In this document: one piece after another, positions 1 through 7,582 of the stretch
How positions within the stretch are numbered: the stretch's first letter is position 1
Layout of the letters: each line of letters opens with the position of its first letter
DNA from: Cohnella sp. SGD-V74
GTDB taxonomy: Bacteria > Bacillota > Bacilli > Paenibacillales > Paenibacillaceae
Assembly (NCBI RefSeq): GCF_003001675.1
Contig: NZ_PVYW01000020.1
Span: 62,001-126,000 of the forward strand
Direction: 5' to 3'
Length of the DNA stretch: 64,000 nt
Position numbers and translations under genes: made by a program
Notes under the pieces: generated by a model
What the model was told of the DNA's origin: nothing
What the model saw: the letters and a program-made list of their open reading frames with translations, nothing else
Databases searched by the model: none

Positions 1-445
1 CATCCTTAACCGAACGGGCGACTACGCGCTCAGCGACGACAACCGCTGGCACTTGAGCCGTTCGCGCCATCGGCGCGACCTGTCCCAGCGCCGCGGCTTG
101 TCCGACGAGATCGGAGCGGCCCTGTTCGTCAGCGTTCACGTCAACTGGTCGCCCAAAGGAAGCAAGAGAGGTCCTCTGGTCATCCATCAGGCGGAAGGAG
201 GCAGCGCACTGCTGGCCAAATTCATTCAGGACAGCTTGAACAGGCAGCAGAATAAATTCCGGCTGCCCCAAGTGGCCAATCAATATTACTTGCTGAATCG
301 GGTTCAAGTGCCGAGCGTCATCGTCGAGACGGCTTTCCTCAGCGATCCGGCAGACCGGGCGATGCTGACTTCGATTCCCGGTCAGAACCGCATCGCCGCA
401 GCGATCGCCAGCGGCATTATCGCCTACCGGCTGTGCAGTCCGTGA
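1..445 (+). CDS. N-acetylmuramoyl-L-alanine amidase, 3' part (CwlD-like, Amidase_3)
   Basis: The gene enters from before the window; the reading frame is open from base 2 to a TGA at 443-445. The visible part carries Amidase_3 landmarks: the LSQRRGLSDE stretch, FVSVHVN with a zinc-ligand histidine, and VIVETAFLSDP with the conserved glutamate. This family cleaves the amide bond between N-acetylmuramic acid and L-alanine in peptidoglycan; CwlD acts on spore cortex. The N-terminal part, including any signal peptide, cannot be seen, so cortex versus vegetative wall cannot be decided. Its last 22 bases overlap the convergent deacetylase gene. Confidence 0.8.
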   Translation, partial: ILNRTGDYALSDDNRWHLSRSRHRRDLSQRRGLSDEIGAALFVSVHVNWSPKGSKRGPLVIHQAEGGSALLAKFIQDSLNRQQNKFRLPQVANQYYLLNRVQVPSVIVETAFLSDPADRAMLTSIPGQNRIAAAIASGIIAYRLCSP

Positions 446-1257
446 GCGGCGAAGGGCTCCGGAATCTTAAGCAATGCGGTCAGCGGCACGAAAGCCGCCT
501 TGCCCTTCAGTTCGGGAATGGCGGAGCGCAAGGCGTCGGAGGTAGACATCCCTGAAGGTCCGACATGGCCGATGGCGATGCAGCGTTCGTTCTTGGCGAG
601 CAGCTTCTTCACTTCCGCAAGCTGCTTCAGCACGTGATGCCGCGTATAGACGTCATCGAGGAACACGTCGTTGTGGAGCGTTTCCACGCCGACCTCCTTC
701 GCCACCGTCGGCACGACCGTGCGATAAGACGTTCGACTGTCGAGAAAGATCAAGCCCTTCTCCTTGCACGTCTGGAGCACGATTCGCATCACCCGTTTGT
801 CGGCGGTCGCCTTCGAGCCCATGTGGTTGTTCATGCCGATCGCATGAGGCACTTCGGCGATCGCCGCCTCCACCCTCCTGCGAATTTCCGCATCCGGCAA
901 ATCCGTCGTAATCGCTCCCGGACCGAGCCAGTTCCGCTGCCCTCTCATCGGCTCCATCGGCATGTGCACGATCACGTCGTGCCCAAGACGATGGGCTTCT
1001 TCCGCGTCCTTCTTCGTCGTCGGCAAGAACGGCATGACGGCCACCGTCAGCTTGATCGGCAAATTCAGCATTTGCTCCGTCCCCTTCATGCCGTTGCCGA
1101 AATCGTCGATTACGACGGCGATTTGACGCAGGCTCTCCCCCGATGCTCCGGGTTCGGGCGGCGCTGCGGACAGCGAATCGGACGCCGCCCCGTTCCATCC
1201 TCCCAGCAAGGCGATTCCAAGCGTAAGCTTACCGAGAAACATCTTTCTCATCCTCAT
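424..1257 (-). CDS. Divergent polysaccharide deacetylase family protein (YibQ/DUF610 type)
   Basis: 277 residues with a hydrophobic N-terminal export segment (about 1-30). The body has the signatures of the divergent polysaccharide deacetylase family: VVIDDFG near residue 48, VIVHMPMEP near 95, GMNNHMGS near 140, FLDSRTS and IGHVGPSG. These are metal-binding-type residues of an NodB-like barrel. The substrate is unknown; a cell-wall or exported glycan is likely. The ATG is preceded by AAAGGAG eight bases upstream. The 3' end overlaps the convergent amidase gene by 22 bp, so the two messages are antisense at their ends. Confidence 0.85.
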   Translation of the reverse strand: MRMRKMFLGKLTLGIALLGGWNGAASDSLSAAPPEPGASGESLRQIAVVIDDFGNGMKGTEQMLNLPIKLTVAVMPFLPTTKKDAEEAHRLGHDVIVHMPMEPMRGQRNWLGPGAITTDLPDAEIRRRVEAAIAEVPHAIGMNNHMGSKATADKRVMRIVLQTCKEKGLIFLDSRTSYRTVVPTVAKEVGVETLHNDVFLDDVYTRHHVLKQLAEVKKLLAKNERCIAIGHVGPSGMSTSDALRSAIPELKGKAAFVPLTALLKIPEPFAAHGLHSR

Positions 1258-1340
1258 GCGGCATTCTCCTTTGGCAGCTGCTGCTTCATTAGATCACTAC
1301 CGCTTTAGTATGGGATGTTCTGGAAACGAATATTACATCA

Positions 1341-1379
1341 AAATCCCCGCCGGGCTCGGGATAGCCGGGCGGGGATCAT
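1341..1379 (-). terminator. Rho-independent terminator of the WGxxGxxG protein gene
   Basis: On the minus strand ATCCCCGCC and GGCGGGGAT pair, with an inner GGCT/AGCC pairing, followed by a short T run. It lies just after the stop codon at 1393. Confidence 0.7.
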
Positions 1380-1392
1380 CGTGATTCGTCGT

Positions 1393-1842
1393 TTACCGGG
1401 CGTCTTCGCGGCTGCGGCTGCGCATCCCCGCCAGACCGAACAGGCCGAGCAGACCGAGCCAGCCCCAGCTGAAGCCGGTTCTTGTCGTCGTCTCCATTCT
1501 TCTGACCGTGTTGTTCGCGCGAGTCGTCATGTTCGTCGTGTTGTTGTAAGGACGATACGCGTTCATTCGGGTCGAATCGTACGTGCCGTTATAGTTGCCG
1601 TTGAGGCCGAAGTTGCCGTTCGTATTATAAGTGCCGTAATTGCCGTTGTTCGCGCGATCGAATACGCCGTCCGTTCTTCCCGCGTTCGGGAAGTAAGTTC
1701 TCGTCGGCACGGGCGCGCCGTTCAGCGTCCTGCTGTCGCCGGAAGTCCCCGTCGTCCCCGTCGTATTCTCCGCGAATGCGGGAACGACGCACGCCAACGC
1801 AATACACATGCTCAATGCCAAACTAGCCGCCATTTTTTTCAA
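1393..1842 (-). CDS. Secreted WGxxGxxG-anchored protein
   Basis: 149 residues. An export signal (about 1-24, ending VPAFA) is followed by a low-complexity Asn/Gly/Thr/Tyr-rich region and a C-terminal WGWLGLLGLFGLAG segment, then a basic tail. That is the layout of WGxxGxxG-CTERM proteins, which are common in Paenibacillus; their role is unknown. The start is TTG: AAGGAGG sits eight bases upstream of it, while the next ATG is too far from that site. The Asn-rich middle (NNGNYGTYNTNGN) looks like a spacer or coat-type region rather than an enzyme. Confidence 0.75.
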   Translation of the reverse strand: MKKMAASLALSMCIALACVVPAFAENTTGTTGTSGDSRTLNGAPVPTRTYFPNAGRTDGVFDRANNGNYGTYNTNGNFGLNGNYNGTYDSTRMNAYRPYNNTTNMTTRANNTVRRMETTTRTGFSWGWLGLLGLFGLAGMRSRSREDAR

Positions 1843-2102
1843 ACCTGAACCCCTCCTTAAGCGATTTGATTGCCCTAATAAGGTGTCCCCGGCCTTTCAA
1901 AATATGCGATGAGGATCGTCGGCTGTCCAGCCATAAGCAGGAAACTCCGCGCGGCGCAAGCGATTGGAGCCCACTCGGGACGATCCGGCATGTGCTTTCG
2001 CCTGTTTTTGCCAAGATGGGTGAATGTACTGACCGTATCTTTATCCCGACATAAGCTACATACGTGACGATTGTCATAATAAACCGCAAGGTGGTGATAG
2101 AC
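1843..2102. other. Intergenic region between divergent small genes
   Basis: 260 bases hold the ribosome site of the WGxxGxxG gene on one side and AAGGTGGTG before the YjcZ-like gene on the other. No convincing gene or RNA is seen; short frames here have no supporting ribosome site or family likeness. Confidence 0.6.
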
Positions 2103-2219
2103 ATGGGATATCCTGTTGCAGGTGATGTTTGCGGTCCTAAAGGCGGAGTTGCGGGAGCCGCGGCTTTCGCACTTGTACTCTTCGTCCTCTTGGTAATCAT
2201 CTTGCGCGCCGGCTACTGA
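2103..2219 (+). CDS. YjcZ-like small sporulation-type membrane protein
   Basis: A 38-codon gene beginning MGYPVAGDVCG and ending with one hydrophobic helix (AFALVLFVLLVIIL) and a short RAGY tail. This is the pattern of YjcZ/YczM-family tail-anchored small proteins of spore formers. AAGGTGGTG lies six bases before the ATG. The Cys and Gly-rich head followed by a single membrane segment is what is seen; a sporulation role is by family analogy only. Confidence 0.75.
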   Translation: MGYPVAGDVCGPKGGVAGAAAFALVLFVLLVIILRAGY

Positions 2220-2259
2220 TCGAAGAGAACAAATTCTCCCGCTGTCTTCGGTGTCGCGC

Positions 2260-3234
2260 CTACCGCGGCGGACCAAGGCGGCGGGCCTTGTTCTTCTTCT
2301 CGCCCGAGCCTTCTTCCTTGGACGCCAGCCATCTCAAGGAATCCGCGTAGCGCTTGGGCGAAAGGCCTTCCGTTTTTTTGAACAGCTTGCTGAAATAGTA
2401 CATATCCCCGATGCCGACCAGGTCGGCGATCGCTTCGATCGAATGGGCGTTTTCCCTGAGCAGCCGTTTGGCCTCCCCGATCCGGATTCCCGTCAAGTAC
2501 TGGGGCGCCGACAGCCCGGTCGCTTGCTTGAACAGCGTGCCGAAATATTTCGGCGACAAATTCGCCCGGCTCGCCAGCTTCTTCAAGTCGATCTCGGACG
2601 CATAGTTTTCCTTCATATATTGAATGGCGTCCAGCATCATATCGGCATGCGGGTGGCTGACCCGAATGCCTTCCTCGGTCGTCAGCTCGCCGTGAATGAG
2701 CCCGATCAGCTTGAGCATCGCCGCCTTCAGCCAGATTTGCGCGTCGGCTCTCGACTCCTCGAACACGCGGCACAGCTCTTTGAACGCCTCGAAGAAGTCG
2801 TGAACCCGCGCCGGATTCATCCTCTCCGGAATGTCCATGTCCGCCAGCTCGGCGTCGGGCCTCGCGCGAAGCCAATTCGCATCCGGTGTCCCCTCCTCGG
2901 ATTTGCTGCCCAAATAAACCGCATAAGGGGAAAATTCCGCCGCCTCCCCCAGGAAGACGTAGTCGAAATGTACGGCAAAGCAATGCATCGGCTCCGACTG
3001 GGAGACGAGCATTTCGTTGGCGACGTGGGGCCGAATGTACAGCAGGTCGCCCGGTCCCATCGGGTGCGTTCTGTCCTCGATGCGCAGCGTCCCGGTTCCC
3101 TTCACGACGTAAATGAACTCGTGATCGTAAATGTAACGCTCAGGATTGCGCGAGCCCGGAGCAATGATGACCTCGTGCACGAAACGGACGTAAGGAGAGA
3201 TCGTCCGATAATCCACTCTCGTCGACATAGCCAT
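2260..3234 (-). CDS. AraC family transcriptional regulator (cupin sensor)
   Basis: 324 residues from the ATG chosen because AGGAGGG lies eight bases upstream; the open frame extends 20 codons further without a ribosome site. The N-terminal half is an AraC-type cupin (HEFIYVVKGTGTLRIEDRTH, MGPGDLLYIRPH). The C-terminal 100 residues hold two helix-turn-helix motifs (LKKLASRANLSPKYFGTLFK and IADLVGIGDMYYFSKLFKK). It is divergent from the dioxygenase gene at 3418 and probably controls it from the shared 183-base region, a common arrangement for PhyH enzymes in Paenibacillus. Confidence 0.9.
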   Translation of the reverse strand: MAMSTRVDYRTISPYVRFVHEVIIAPGSRNPERYIYDHEFIYVVKGTGTLRIEDRTHPMGPGDLLYIRPHVANEMLVSQSEPMHCFAVHFDYVFLGEAAEFSPYAVYLGSKSEEGTPDANWLRARPDAELADMDIPERMNPARVHDFFEAFKELCRVFEESRADAQIWLKAAMLKLIGLIHGELTTEEGIRVSHPHADMMLDAIQYMKENYASEIDLKKLASRANLSPKYFGTLFKQATGLSAPQYLTGIRIGEAKRLLRENAHSIEAIADLVGIGDMYYFSKLFKKTEGLSPKRYADSLRWLASKEEGSGEKKNKARRLGPPR

Positions 3235-3417
3235 GCGCCGTTCCCTCCTACTTTTCGACCAATTCGCTTTTTTAACCAGTATAACATCTTGCATTCCGCG
3301 ATCTATAAAGATTATTTCAATTCGACTTTTTTACAAAAATCTCGGAATTCTCTCCATCCTCACCTTCGGCTTCCGGCTGTAGGATAGAAGCATACCACCG
3401 CCGAGGAGGAATCACCC
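3235..3417. promoter_or_regulatory. Divergent promoter region, AraC regulator / PhyH dioxygenase
   Basis: 183 AT-richer bases between two divergent starts, each with its own ribosome site (AGGAGGG at the left, GAGGAGG at the right). Both promoters must lie here, but I cannot fix individual -10/-35 boxes with confidence. Confidence 0.55.
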
Positions 3418-4212
3418 ATGACAACGCCGATTACGCAAGACCATATCGATTTTTATCGTGAAAACGGATTCGTGAAAGTCGACAATATGCTGACCGAGGA
3501 AGAGCTGGAGCTGCTGCGGGAGTACTTGGAGGAAGCGATGCAGACGACGAGCGACCGCTCGGTGCAGACGGACAAGCAAGGCGGGCTCTACTACCGCGTC
3601 CTGAACCAGAAGGTCAATACGTGGCGGGATCATGCCGGAATGGGCAAATTCAGCTTCCACGAACGATTCGCCCAATCCGCGCTGCAGCTTGCCGGAGCCG
3701 GTCAAATCCGCCTCTTCCACGACCACGGTCTCTGGAAAATGCCGAACGATTCCAAGCCGACGCCTTGGCATCAGGATACGCCGTATTGGCCGATTAACGA
3801 AGCCGACCAGGGCATGCTGTCGATCTGGATCGCGCTGGACGACGTCAACGAGAAGAACGGCTGCATGGCGTTCATTCCGAAGTCGCAGAAGCTCGGCAAG
3901 CTGCACGGCATCGATTTCCTCGATCCGCAGAACATCTTCGACTACGTCGAGGGCGGACAGCTGGACGACCGCAAGCCCGTCGTCGTGCCGCTGAAAGCCG
4001 GAAGCTGCACGTTCCACAACGGCCTGACGTTCCACTACGCCCATGCCAACGAGACCGATCGGCCGCGCCGGGCGCTGGCGATCATCTACATGCCGGACGA
4101 TATCACGTTCAGCGGCGCTTCCCATCCGATCACGAATGGGCTGAACCTGGAGAAGGGCGACGTGCTCAAAGGGCCGCTGTTCCCTGTGCTGGCCGTTCGC
4201 GGCTCCGACTGA
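3418..4212 (+). CDS. Phytanoyl-CoA dioxygenase family protein (PhyH, Fe(II)/2-oxoglutarate)
   Basis: 264 residues covering a PhyH fold. WHQD (His118, Asp120) supplies two iron ligands, and the GLTFHYAHAN segment supplies the distal His (about 206), with a following RPRRA arginine for 2-oxoglutarate. Such enzymes hydroxylate small molecules using oxygen and 2-oxoglutarate; the substrate is unknown. GAGGAGG precedes the ATG by eight bases. It stands alone downstream of its likely AraC regulator and ends at a strong terminator. Confidence 0.88.
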   Translation: MTTPITQDHIDFYRENGFVKVDNMLTEEELELLREYLEEAMQTTSDRSVQTDKQGGLYYRVLNQKVNTWRDHAGMGKFSFHERFAQSALQLAGAGQIRLFHDHGLWKMPNDSKPTPWHQDTPYWPINEADQGMLSIWIALDDVNEKNGCMAFIPKSQKLGKLHGIDFLDPQNIFDYVEGGQLDDRKPVVVPLKAGSCTFHNGLTFHYAHANETDRPRRALAIIYMPDDITFSGASHPITNGLNLEKGDVLKGPLFPVLAVRGSD

Positions 4213-4233
4213 CCTCTTCTCCTCTGCAAAACA

Positions 4234-4286
4234 AAGGCTATCCCTTAGCGTCAGTGACTCGACACCTAAGGGATAGCCTTCTTTTC
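4234..4286. terminator. Bidirectional terminator
   Basis: A perfect 15 bp stem (AAGGCTATCCCTTAG with its complement at 4266-4280) is followed by CTTTTC on the plus strand and by TTTGTTTTG on the minus strand. It separates the convergent dioxygenase and ankyrin genes. Confidence 0.85.
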
Positions 4287-4351
4287 ACGTCGACTGGACA
4301 GCTCGCTTACTTCGCTCTGTCTTCCTTACGAACGCAGCGGCGAACTCTCGC

Positions 4352-5101
4352 TTACTTCGCGCCGGCTTTCGTCAACGCCGCGATCATCTCGCCGTAGCCC
4401 CGGCTCCTGGCGTGTTGGAGCGGAGTTACCCCGTCGTGGTCGGCCAGATTCACGTTGGCTCCGTGCTTAATGAGCAAGTCGACGATTTCCTGATGAGCTT
4501 TGCCTCCGTCTCCGAGGATGACGGCTTCCAGCAACGCGGTCCAACCCAAGTTGTTGACATGGTCGACATCCACGTCCGAGTGTTCCAGCAGTTCGCGTAC
4601 GATTTCGACGTGGCCCCGATCGGCGGCCGGAATGAGCGCCGTTCCTCCGAAACGGTTCGTAATCGTCGTATCCGCTCCGGCAGCAAGAGAAGCCTTCAGG
4701 AAGTCCATCTTGCCCTCCGCGCCCGAATACAGCAGCGGATTGTCCAAGCGGTCGTCCCGAATATTCAGGTTGGCTCCGCGCTCCGCGAGCAGGTTGAACA
4801 GATCGAGCCGATCGTTATGCACCGCGACCATCGCGGAAGTGCGGCCTCGGCCGTCCGTGGCGTCGATGTCGGCCCCTTGCTCCAGCAGCCGTTCGACGGC
4901 TTGCCGGTCTCCTTCGACGACCGCTTGCAGCAAATCCCGGTTTAACTTGTCCATCTCTCGGTTCACCTCTTGAGTCGCTTTTTGATCCCCGTCGGTCAGC
5001 AAGGAATCCACTCTTACTTCGCAGCCCGCCAGAGCCGCGGCCAGAATGATCAGTCCCAATCCGCGCAGCATCGCGAACCGCCGCCTTCCCAATAGCTTCA
5101 T
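4352..5101 (-). CDS. Ankyrin-repeat lipoprotein
   Basis: 249 residues from ATG 5101; TTG 5116 and ATG 5107 are in frame and possible. The N terminus is a lipoprotein signal (basic MKLLGRRRF, hydrophobic core, lipobox LAGC with Cys27). Four to five ankyrin repeats follow (LLEQGADIDATDGRGRT, LLAERGANLNIRD, AAGADTTITNRFGGTAL, LLIKHGANVNLADHDGVTPL). Ankyrin stacks bind protein partners; this one faces the outside of the membrane. It starts within 20 bases of the SLH gene stop and is very likely cotranscribed with it. Confidence 0.85.
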   Translation of the reverse strand: MKLLGRRRFAMLRGLGLIILAAALAGCEVRVDSLLTDGDQKATQEVNREMDKLNRDLLQAVVEGDRQAVERLLEQGADIDATDGRGRTSAMVAVHNDRLDLFNLLAERGANLNIRDDRLDNPLLYSGAEGKMDFLKASLAAGADTTITNRFGGTALIPAADRGHVEIVRELLEHSDVDVDHVNNLGWTALLEAVILGDGGKAHQEIVDLLIKHGANVNLADHDGVTPLQHARSRGYGEMIAALTKAGAK

Positions 5102-5118
5102 CGGCATCACCCGCAATT

Positions 5119-6588
5119 TTACAGTTTAAGCTCCGCTTGCGATTGTCCGGCCCAGTCTCCGACAGGCGCGACCGTATAAGCAACGCGCGGCGTCAGCTTC
5201 GTTCCGGCGGCCAGATCGAATACGCCTGTTGCGCCTTGGCGGCTGGAGTAACGATAAGTCGCGGTCAAGCGATTGCCGTTCCCGTCGGTCAGCTGCACGC
5301 TGCGACCGGAGAACAGCTCGTCTCCCGGGTCGCCCGCCAGAACGACTTGAATGGAGGTTTCGCCTACGGCTTCCGCGCCGGCAATTTGCAGAGGAGCGAT
5401 CTCCTTCGCGGTGAATGTCGGATTGGCGATTCGCGCCCAATCCGAGGTCACCGTGTATTTCACGCCCGGCTTCAACGTCTCGCCTTCCGGCAGACGGAAC
5501 TTGGGCTCCTGCTTGCCGTCCGTCGACTGCGTGAACGGCACGTACTTGGCGATTATCGGCTGTCCGCCTTCCGGCGTAATCGTCACTTCCCGCGCCTGGC
5601 CGGAGGAGATGATCTGATAGGCTTTGCCGCTCTCGTCCTTGTCGTTCTCGTCCAGCACGAAAGCGTTGGCGCCCCGGCCGCCGCTGTACGCGGCGATGAT
5701 GTAGCCGTAGTCGACCACTCCGTTTGCCTTCAGCGCTTCCAACTCTAACGTATCGTTCGCCACCTGCCTCGCTTCGGTCATGTCCAGCTTCGCTGCGTTG
5801 CCCGTGAACGTGCCTGCGGCTTGGCCTTTGTAGGTCAGCGTATACGCCGCGCCGGGCTTCTGTACGGTCGTCGGGACGATGTACGTCGCCGCGGAGCCCG
5901 TCTTCAGCCGCGGCATGTTGCTGATGGCAAGCCCGTCGTTAAAGGCGAAATCCTCCTTAGCCTGTGCGAACGCTTCGTTGTCCGCTGTCAGCGGTTTGTC
6001 GAAGTCGACGATCAGCGTAATGGCGTTTAACGCGCGGATGCTCACGATGCGGGCATCCGAGGAGGGAATCGCCTCGCGGGCGGTCGAGAGCAAGTAAGCC
6101 GCTTCGCCGCGCGTCGCGCTGCTGCCCTGCGCATAGAAGTCCTCCGCCCAGTACTGAACCGATTTGACATCCCGCTTCAATGCCTTGGTTACCGTCCGGA
6201 TCAGCTCGTCGTCCGTCACGACGGCTTGCGGCTCGAAGCGGCCGTCCGCCGTCTCCATCACTTGCTGCTCCACCAGTCCGGCCGCATAGTCAGCATACCA
6301 TGCCTGCGGTTTGACGTCCGCGAGGCTGATCCCCGAGCCGCCTTGAATGCCGAACGCCAGGGAGACCAGCTTGGCCAGCTCCGCGCGGGTAATCGGATTG
6401 TTCTCCCTCATGCTGCCGTCCTCGTACCCGTTCATCACTTGCAGGTCGGCAAGACGGTTGACGGCTTCCTGAATGGCCTGCGCGGACAGCGGCGCGGCTG
6501 CGGCGGATTGTGCCATGAGCGGCAGCGTTCCGGTTCCAAGCGCGGCCGCCAGCGTCATAACGGCCAATTTCTTCGAATATTTGTTCAT
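5119..6588 (-). CDS. S-layer homology (SLH) domain protein
   Basis: 489 residues with a Sec signal (MNKYSKKLAVMTLAAALGTG...AAAAP) and at least two SLH modules within residues 30-170 (VNRLADLQVMNGYEDGSMRENNPITRAE, FGIQGG...WYADYAAGLVEQQVM). SLH modules hold proteins to pyruvylated secondary wall polymer. The rest is Ig-like beta-rich sequence (VSIRALNAITLIVDFDKPL) typical of bacterial adhesion or surface proteins. AAGGAGG precedes the ATG. It is first in an operon with the ankyrin lipoprotein. Confidence 0.88.
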   Translation of the reverse strand: MNKYSKKLAVMTLAAALGTGTLPLMAQSAAAAPLSAQAIQEAVNRLADLQVMNGYEDGSMRENNPITRAELAKLVSLAFGIQGGSGISLADVKPQAWYADYAAGLVEQQVMETADGRFEPQAVVTDDELIRTVTKALKRDVKSVQYWAEDFYAQGSSATRGEAAYLLSTAREAIPSSDARIVSIRALNAITLIVDFDKPLTADNEAFAQAKEDFAFNDGLAISNMPRLKTGSAATYIVPTTVQKPGAAYTLTYKGQAAGTFTGNAAKLDMTEARQVANDTLELEALKANGVVDYGYIIAAYSGGRGANAFVLDENDKDESGKAYQIISSGQAREVTITPEGGQPIIAKYVPFTQSTDGKQEPKFRLPEGETLKPGVKYTVTSDWARIANPTFTAKEIAPLQIAGAEAVGETSIQVVLAGDPGDELFSGRSVQLTDGNGNRLTATYRYSSRQGATGVFDLAAGTKLTPRVAYTVAPVGDWAGQSQAELKL

Positions 6589-6723
6589 CGATAATTCCTC
6601 CTTGTAGTCGATAGGCGTTAAGGTGTTGTCTGCCTTATCCCTAGCATAAAGGAGAGAGTTAAACGGCCTAGAAACCCGGGATTAACGGATTCGAAATAAA
6701 TGATAAACAAATTCTAAACTGCG

Positions 6724-6890
6724 TTAGGGCGTGTTTTCATACTCCGAGGACAGCAGATATGGCCGAATTTTCGTTCCATGCAAGGAACTTTTGTGAAGGC
6801 GTACCGGAGGTACGTCGAGCAAAAGTGACGAAGCAGGGGGCGAAAAGGCGGTGATAGATGCCCCTGAGCGGGTTTGAAGACACGCCCTAG
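6724..6890. repeat. Structured terminal-inverted-repeat element, copy 1 (167 bp)
   Basis: This is nearly identical to the element at 16800-16957. The ends (TAGGGCGTGTTTTCA and its near-complement at the right) pair over 15 positions including one G-U. Inside, GTTCC/GGAAC, CGTACC/GGTACG enclosed by ACTTTTG/CAAAAGT, and CAGGGG/CCCCTG form hairpins. It has a 9-base addition in the last hairpin loop relative to copy 2. It lies between the SLH promoter and the response regulator, and its right end supplies that gene's TAG stop codon. It carries no believable gene and is MITE-like or RNA-like. Confidence 0.8.
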
Positions 6891-7582
6891 ACGGAAAAGC
6901 GATATCCCGCTCCCCAGACGGTCTCGATGTACTGCGGAGCGGACGGATCGACCTCGACTTTCTCCCGCAGCCTGCGAATGTGCACGGTTACGGTGGCGAT
7001 GTCCCCGTTCGAATCCATGCCCCAAATGCGCTCGAACAGCTCCTCCTTGCTGAAGACACGGTTCGGATGGCTCGCCAGAAACTCCAGCAGGCCGAATTCC
7101 CGGGTCGTGAACGCGACCTCGCGGCTGCGCACCTGCACCCGGCGGGCGGCCTTGTCGATGACGAGTCCCCGGAAGCGCATTTCCGAGCCAGGTCCGGCCT
7201 CCCGCTTGCCTATCAGCCGCTCATAGCGGGTGATGTGAGCCTTGGCTCTCGCGACCAGTTCGCTCGGACTGAACGGCTTCGTAATATAGTCGTCGGCCCC
7301 CTGGTTGAAAGCCCGGATTTTATCGATCTCCTCCTTCTTCGCCGAGACGATCAGAATCGGAACCTCCTTCTCCTGCCGGATGCGGCTGCACAGCTCGAAG
7401 CCGCTCATTCCGGGAAGCTGCAGATCGACGATCACCAGATCGTAATCGCCGCCAAGAGCGAGCTGCAGCCCTTCGCTCCCCGTATGGCACAAGTCGACGC
7501 GAAAGCCGTTCAGCTCGAAGTAGTCCCGCTCCAGCTCCGCGATCGACTCCTCGTCTTCAATGATCAGAATGCTTGTCGTCAT
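6887..7582 (-). CDS. OmpR-family response regulator
   Basis: 231 residues: receiver domain (acidic IEDEE at 8-12, phospho-acceptor Asp53 in IVDLQLPG, Lys in ITKPFSP) and a winged-helix DNA-binding domain (TTREFGLLEFLASHPNRVFSKEELFERIWG, HIRRLREKVE). It is the partner of the kinase gene immediately upstream, overlapping it by 26 bp. AAGGAG precedes the ATG. The stop codon TAG is formed by the terminal bases of the inserted repeat element, so the original 3' end may have been altered. The target genes are unknown. Confidence 0.92.
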   Translation of the reverse strand: MTTSILIIEDEESIAELERDYFELNGFRVDLCHTGSEGLQLALGGDYDLVIVDLQLPGMSGFELCSRIRQEKEVPILIVSAKKEEIDKIRAFNQGADDYITKPFSPSELVARAKAHITRYERLIGKREAGPGSEMRFRGLVIDKAARRVQVRSREVAFTTREFGLLEFLASHPNRVFSKEELFERIWGMDSNGDIATVTVHIRRLREKVEVDPSAPQYIETVWGAGYRFSV

